This document shows, piece by piece, positions 17,306 to 20,579 of a stretch of 20,579 nucleotides of DNA. The DNA is from Chara braunii (lineage: Eukaryota > Streptophyta > Charophyceae > Charales > Characeae): positions 1,192,370 to 1,212,948 of the forward strand of contig BFEA01000472.1 in the NCBI GenBank assembly GCA_003427395.1, written 5' to 3'. The number at the start of each line of letters is the position of its first letter. Within the stretch, counting starts at the first letter, position 1. The notes beneath the pieces were generated by a model. That model worked only from the letters and a program-made list of their open reading frames with translations. It was not told the DNA's origin and searched no databases. The translations under genes and the position numbers were made by a program.

Positions 17306-17482
17306 ATCATTCATTTTTCTTCCTTTTACTCATTTTTAATGTTGTTATTAGAATTTGTAAAAATTGAGGACAGTTTCAACAAGAATAATCAACACATATT
17401 CATTCGTTTTTGTCCCTTTTATTGTTTATCATTATGTTTTTCAATTTTAATTTTATTGTCAGAATTTAATAAAAATTGAGGG
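17306..17482 (+). repeat. AT-rich ~93-bp duplicated segment upstream of RT ORF
   Basis: Unit 1 (17306-17370) and unit 2 (17399-17482) share TCATTC(A/G)TTTTT and the later AGAATTT(G/A)...AAAAATTGAGG. They end just before the reverse transcriptase frame. They could be remains of the element's 5' region or unrelated AT-rich DNA. Confidence 0.6.
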
Positions 17483-17498
17483 TTCATCCCCCCAGCAA

Positions 17499-18158
17499 TT
17501 GCTTAGTGTAAAAGGGGCGCGACGAGGCCTAATACCACATCTTCGTACCGCTATGAGGAAACTCGGGGAGGGGCTCCTACTGTCCGCTGAAGCCGAGGGG
17601 CCACATTCTCTGGGGATGGATGAGTCATTCCTGCACGGGATCCGGTTTGTTGATGACGTCTTTTTAGCTATCATCCACCACAAGACTGATACCGACACGA
17701 CACGACGACTGATCGAGCAATTCATGCAGTGCTACCATCCATCACTGAAGATTGAGGAAACAGCCTGCGTGCAGGACGATAAGTTGGAGTATCTGGAAAC
17801 TGAAATTCGGAAGAATGATGGGCAACCCCTCCTGAAGTGTTTTCATCGGCTTAAGAACGAAGAAGGACTCCGTGAGGGGTTTTCTGGGCGCTTTCGCACG
17901 ATAAAACACTTCAGGAGTTTTGACCCTAAAAAATTGAAATCCCTTACAATACTCGGGACTATCCACAAAGTTCTGACGAATACGACGGACCAAAGAGACA
18001 CTGTGGGTGTACTTAGGCTTTTTTGCACTGAAGCCAGAAATCTGGGGTATCCCACGGACACCCTCATTGAGGCCATTTTGGCAATCCGAAGGACTAGGCT
18101 ACAGAAGGTAGTGGCCAAGGAAGTCTTGCACTGGCTACAGATGACTCGAAAGGGCTAA
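17499..18158 (+). pseudogene. 5'-truncated Penelope-like reverse transcriptase fragment
   Basis: A 219-codon frame contains RFVDDVF, the catalytic (F/Y)xDD box of reverse transcriptases (Asp at residues 52-53). LEYLETEI, equivalent to the FLD(V/L)xI strand, follows about 40 residues later. The C-terminal part resembles the Penelope-like pattern around a GYP motif (ARNLGYPTDTLIEAI). The fingers and early palm motifs are missing. No ATG begins it: the frame runs in from AT-rich DNA and through a piece of the dispersed repeat (17548-17600). No GIY-YIG endonuclease follows, which fits either truncation or an endonuclease-lacking subgroup. It is best read as a dead transposon fragment with an open frame. 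RT is firm; Penelope is likely. Confidence 0.7.
17548..17600 (+). repeat. ~110-bp dispersed repeat, copy B (first half)
   Basis: GCTATGAGGAAACTCGGGGA and the following CCGCTGAAGCC match copies A and C, then similarity stops at about 17600. It lies in frame within the reverse transcriptase ORF, where it encodes MRKLGEGLLLSAEAEG. Confidence 0.75.
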
Positions 18159-18978
18159 ACGAGTATCGGATCTCATTAACCGTTTGTTGCAAACATAGGA
18201 GTTTTTTTATATTTAATATTTAATAATTATGATTATTTTTTGAAGCACCCGATGCATTTTTGGTGCCACTGGGACAGGCAGCCTGCTGCTGTAACATGTC
18301 GGCCGACTTCTGAGAGAGGCAGTTAGAGTTCTGGAGTAGGTACCGAGGATAGGGACTACCGTTTAGAAAGAATTTTTACAGGATCGGGTCTGCATGCATA
18401 CGGAACGAGTTTTTGAATTTAGGAGACAGGTATATGGCTCCGACACAGCCAGCACGGATAGTACCTGTCCACGCGGAAGCTCTTAAAAATGAGCAGTTGT
18501 AAATCTAAGTGTGGATGTGACCAGGGAGTGGGTCTACATACAGAGGATAGGAACTACCTCGAACGATGATGACCAGGGCTGTTGAGCCCGGCAATCTCCG
18601 AAGGAGGTCAGAACGGACGTAGTGATTAGAACGAGAGAAGAAGGCTGGACAGGGAAGGATTGAGACATTTGGATAGAGTGTGGCGGATGGGAGAAGAGAC
18701 AGATATATAGGCATTACCTCGACTGAATACGTCGCCTGAGTGGACGTAGCAGAAGGGCGATGTTGTGGCGTATTTGCGACGCACACAGTTTTATCTGTGC
18801 ACATTGTGTGCTCCACGAGAGTAAAGCCTCACACATTGTGCTTTTTTACATGGAGTATGCTTCCATACAGCTTATCTCGAGCTGGCGGGCTGATTATACC
18901 CGTTGTGATCGATAAGCAAACCTCTGGTGTTGAAGACTCTTCAATCCAGAGGATTCTTGTTGCCTCTGTTGTCTGCAG
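18159..18978. promoter_or_regulatory. upstream region of splicing-factor gene, possible promoter and 5'UTR exon
   Basis: An AT-rich stretch (18199-18241) is followed by mixed DNA with the repeated word GAGGATAG(G)GACTACC (18346 and 18543). The last ~100 bp end at a consensus donor CTGCAG/GTAAGA (GT at 18979), which could close an untranslated first exon. Promoter elements were not fixed. Confidence 0.3.
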
Positions 18979-19597
18979 GTAAGAATGGTATCGTGATGTC
19001 GAGAGGGATGCGAACGTTTCTCGGATATACTGATGTGACTTGAATGCTTGTTATCTTTGCGATGATAACATATTTGGAGTCTCGGTGACAGGAGAATACA
19101 TGCGGTGATTACGTTTTTGTCGCATTGACGATATAGTAGCATATATAACTTGCCGAGGTTGTACGCGCTGGTTTCAGACGGAGGTCAAGCCGCGGAAGCT
19201 CATGCATGGCAGCTTTTTCACGGACGAGATATACGGGCGATTTTTCAAGAGTGTGTTGGACCAATCCAGGGTCTAACCCGTAAGCGGAGTTCGGAGATTG
19301 CTTCGTTCGATTATAAAGGTTTTTGGTGGAATTTTATTTTATTTTACTTTCACATGTTATATTTGTATAACATATTATATTTTAACTAATCAGGATTGTT
19401 GGGCAGATGGATTATTGGAAACGAAGTAGGTGATTGTCGACTACTCTATCCACTAAATTGTTTTGAAGATTACAAGTTTGATTGTACGCGCATTTTTAAA
19501 AAAAAAATAGGAGGAGCTTGACGGTTTTTTTACTTATTATTGCATGGCTTACGTCATATTTTATGTTTTTCATGCCTTTGCATATATCTGGTGTCAG
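18979..19597 (+). other. putative 5'UTR intron of splicing-factor gene
   Basis: It starts GTAAGAATGG after CTGCAG and ends with a pyrimidine-leaning tract and GGTGTCAG (AG at 19596-19597), 43 bp before the ATG at 19641. The interior is AT-rich with an 8-bp hairpin ATGTTATA/TATAACAT (19354-19373). It is predicted from splice signals only. Confidence 0.4.
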
Positions 19598-19640
19598 GAG
19601 TTAGATCACGATCCATACTTAGCAAGATTTCTCCGAGAAG

Positions 19641-19842
19641 ATGGGCAGGTCAAGGTCACGATCAAGGTCCAGATCACCAAGGAGGAGGTATGAGGACTCG
19701 AGGAGAGGAAGATCACCAGGGAGACGTTCTGACCTATCGGATGGGAGGTCATCGGATAGGAGGAAGGAGAAGCATCACTCAAGGTCGACATCCTCTTCGG
19801 GACGAAGGAGAAGCAGGAGTGTGTCGAGAGAGCGGGATGATC
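19641..19842 (+). CDS. first coding exon of an RS-rich splicing factor (partial)
   Basis: The ATG sits in a good plant context (GAAGATGGG). The exon encodes 67 residues of almost pure RS/RD-type sequence, beginning MGRSRSRSRSRSPRRR and ending SVSRERDD, and stops with one extra base at the consensus donor GATC/GTAAGT (19843-19848). The rest of the gene lies beyond the window. RS domains mediate protein contacts in spliceosome assembly and are phosphorylated by SR kinases in the nucleus. An MGRSRSRS start occurs in the U4/U6.U5 27-kDa protein (SNRNP27) and in other SR-related factors, so the exact family cannot be fixed without the downstream domain. Codons beyond the donor run into a repeat and are not counted. 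Confidence 0.7.
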
Positions 19843-19873
19843 GTAAGTACGATTCCCGTACAACAAGCCAGCC

Positions 19874-19984
19874 CCGGTGTGAGGAAACCCGGGGAGTGGC
19901 TACCTACCGTTCGCTGAAGCCATGGGCTACGGCGCCTGTCACTTCGCCGCGCCCGCTTCCGAGGTCCTCAGCGACCAGTAGGGT
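19874..19984 (+). repeat. ~110-bp dispersed repeat, copy C
   Basis: Full-length match to 13712-13820, in the same orientation, starting about 30 bp inside the intron. The conserved start is GTGAGGAAACCCGGGGAG and the end GCTTCCGAGGTCCTCAGCGA. Confidence 0.8.
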
Positions 19985-20140
19985 GAAGGGGGCCAATCGA
20001 GTTCAAGATCCGTCGAGCCCCGTCGTCACACAGCGCTCTTCAGCAATTAGAGAGAGTATGATAGATTACTAAATATTTAAATAAGATTAAAAAAATAAGT
20101 AAGAATAATAAATAAATAAAAGAGTAGCAAAGTTAAAACT

Positions 20141-20294
20141 GGCACTCTCTCCCCCTCTCTCTGCCTCTGTCAGTCTCAGTCCCTGTCCCTCTCTCTCTGC
20201 GTGAGTCTGCTCTCTCTCTCTCTCTCTCCCTTTCTCTGTCTCACTCTGTCTATCTCTGTCCCTGTCCCCCTTCTCTCTGTGTGAGTCTGTTCTC

Positions 20295-20353
<59 letters not shown>
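20141..20353 (+). repeat. CT microsatellite
   Basis: Interrupted CTCTGTCTC-type blocks lead into a pure (CT)28 run at 20298-20353. Frames rich in Arg/Glu or Ser/Leu here are artefacts. Confidence 0.92.
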
Positions 20354-20355
<2 letters not shown>

Positions 20356-20424
20356 ATTTACGAGTTCCCTGACAGTAATATGCCCTCGCTTTTTTTCGAC
20401 TCCACTCACACACTTCCCGCAGAC

Positions 20425-20579
20425 GTGCCAGTGAGCCAATCTGACAAGCTCGTTAATCTGTTCTTTTCTTTTTTTTGAAATGCCCTGTTTTCAGCGAACC
20501 AGCGGGCCAATCTGAAAGGCTCGTTAATCTGTTCTCTCAAAATGCCCAGATTACAGCGAACCAGCGAGCCAATCTGAAA
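20425..20579 (+). repeat. 62-71-bp tandem repeat at window edge
   Basis: GCCAATCTGA occurs at 20435, 20506 and 20568, each within a longer unit containing AAGGCTCGTTAATCTGTTCT and CAGCGAACCAGCG. At least two units are complete and the array runs off the right edge. Confidence 0.85.

Larger units (their letters stand above)
19843..20579 (+). other. intron (5' part) of splicing-factor gene
   Basis: From the GTAAGT donor to the window edge no acceptor followed by RS-like or other convincing coding sequence was found. The intron contains copy C of the dispersed repeat, an AT-rich patch, a CT microsatellite and a tandem repeat. Confidence 0.5.

Noticed and set aside
19849-20072. C-terminal extension of the RS protein in the same frame
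   Set aside because: It lies past a consensus GTAAGT donor, loses RS character at once and runs through dispersed repeat copy C.
20087-20439. Arg/Glu-rich minus-strand frames resembling RE-repeat proteins
   Set aside because: They are translations of the CT microsatellite.

Overview
The window looks like nuclear DNA of a streptophyte (plant-lineage) eukaryote. The evidence is a plant-type receptor-like serine/threonine kinase, the first exon of an RS-rich splicing factor with a canonical GTAAGT donor, long gene-poor stretches, microsatellites, and decayed transposon pieces including a Penelope-like reverse transcriptase fragment. A large repeat-rich charophyte genome (Chara-like) would fit, but that is inference. 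No bacterial operon, CRISPR array, rRNA gene or intact tRNA was seen.

Layout. Positions 1-1600 hold simple repeats, GC-rich palindromes and no gene I can support. Positions 1817-4329 (minus strand) hold a chain of phase-compatible exon-like ORFs that may be an undescribed small gene or pseudogene; two foldback elements (2441-2679 and 1610-1804) sit in or beside it. About 160 bp away and divergently oriented is the best-supported gene, an intronless 1033-residue receptor kinase at 4493-7594. It has a signal peptide, an NHL/beta-propeller-like ectodomain, a Ser/Pro-rich stalk with an in-frame 27-codon duplication, one membrane helix and an RD kinase domain. An A19 tract follows its stop by about 130 bp.

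Positions 7.6-12.1 kb are repeat territory: a nine-unit 20-bp minisatellite (8120-8299), A-rich and GA-rich tracts, an unidentified minus-strand ORF (9513-9806), a second member of the 2441 foldback family (9981-10228) between direct repeats, a degenerate five-unit array (10818-11645) containing a young 35-bp-arm hairpin, and two short modules (M1, M2) that recur at both ends of that array. Positions 12.05-16.15 kb hold AT-rich and then CT/GC-rich noncoding DNA, one copy of a ~110-bp dispersed repeat, and a tRNA D-arm-like relic. Positions 16.15-17.0 kb are a stretch with 14 GTACC words where about one is expected.

Positions 17.3-18.2 kb carry an AT-rich duplicated segment followed by a 5'-truncated Penelope-like RT ORF, whose start overlaps another copy of the ~110-bp repeat. 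The right end holds a putative 5'UTR intron (18979-19597) and the first coding exon (19641-19842) of an RS-domain splicing factor running off the window. A third copy of the ~110-bp repeat lies just inside its following intron, then a long CT microsatellite and a 62-71-bp tandem repeat at the window edge.

The two best genes (receptor kinase, splicing factor) show no functional link. The unusual content is mainly the number of independent repeat and foldback families in 20 kb, plus the cryptic minus-strand exon chain.
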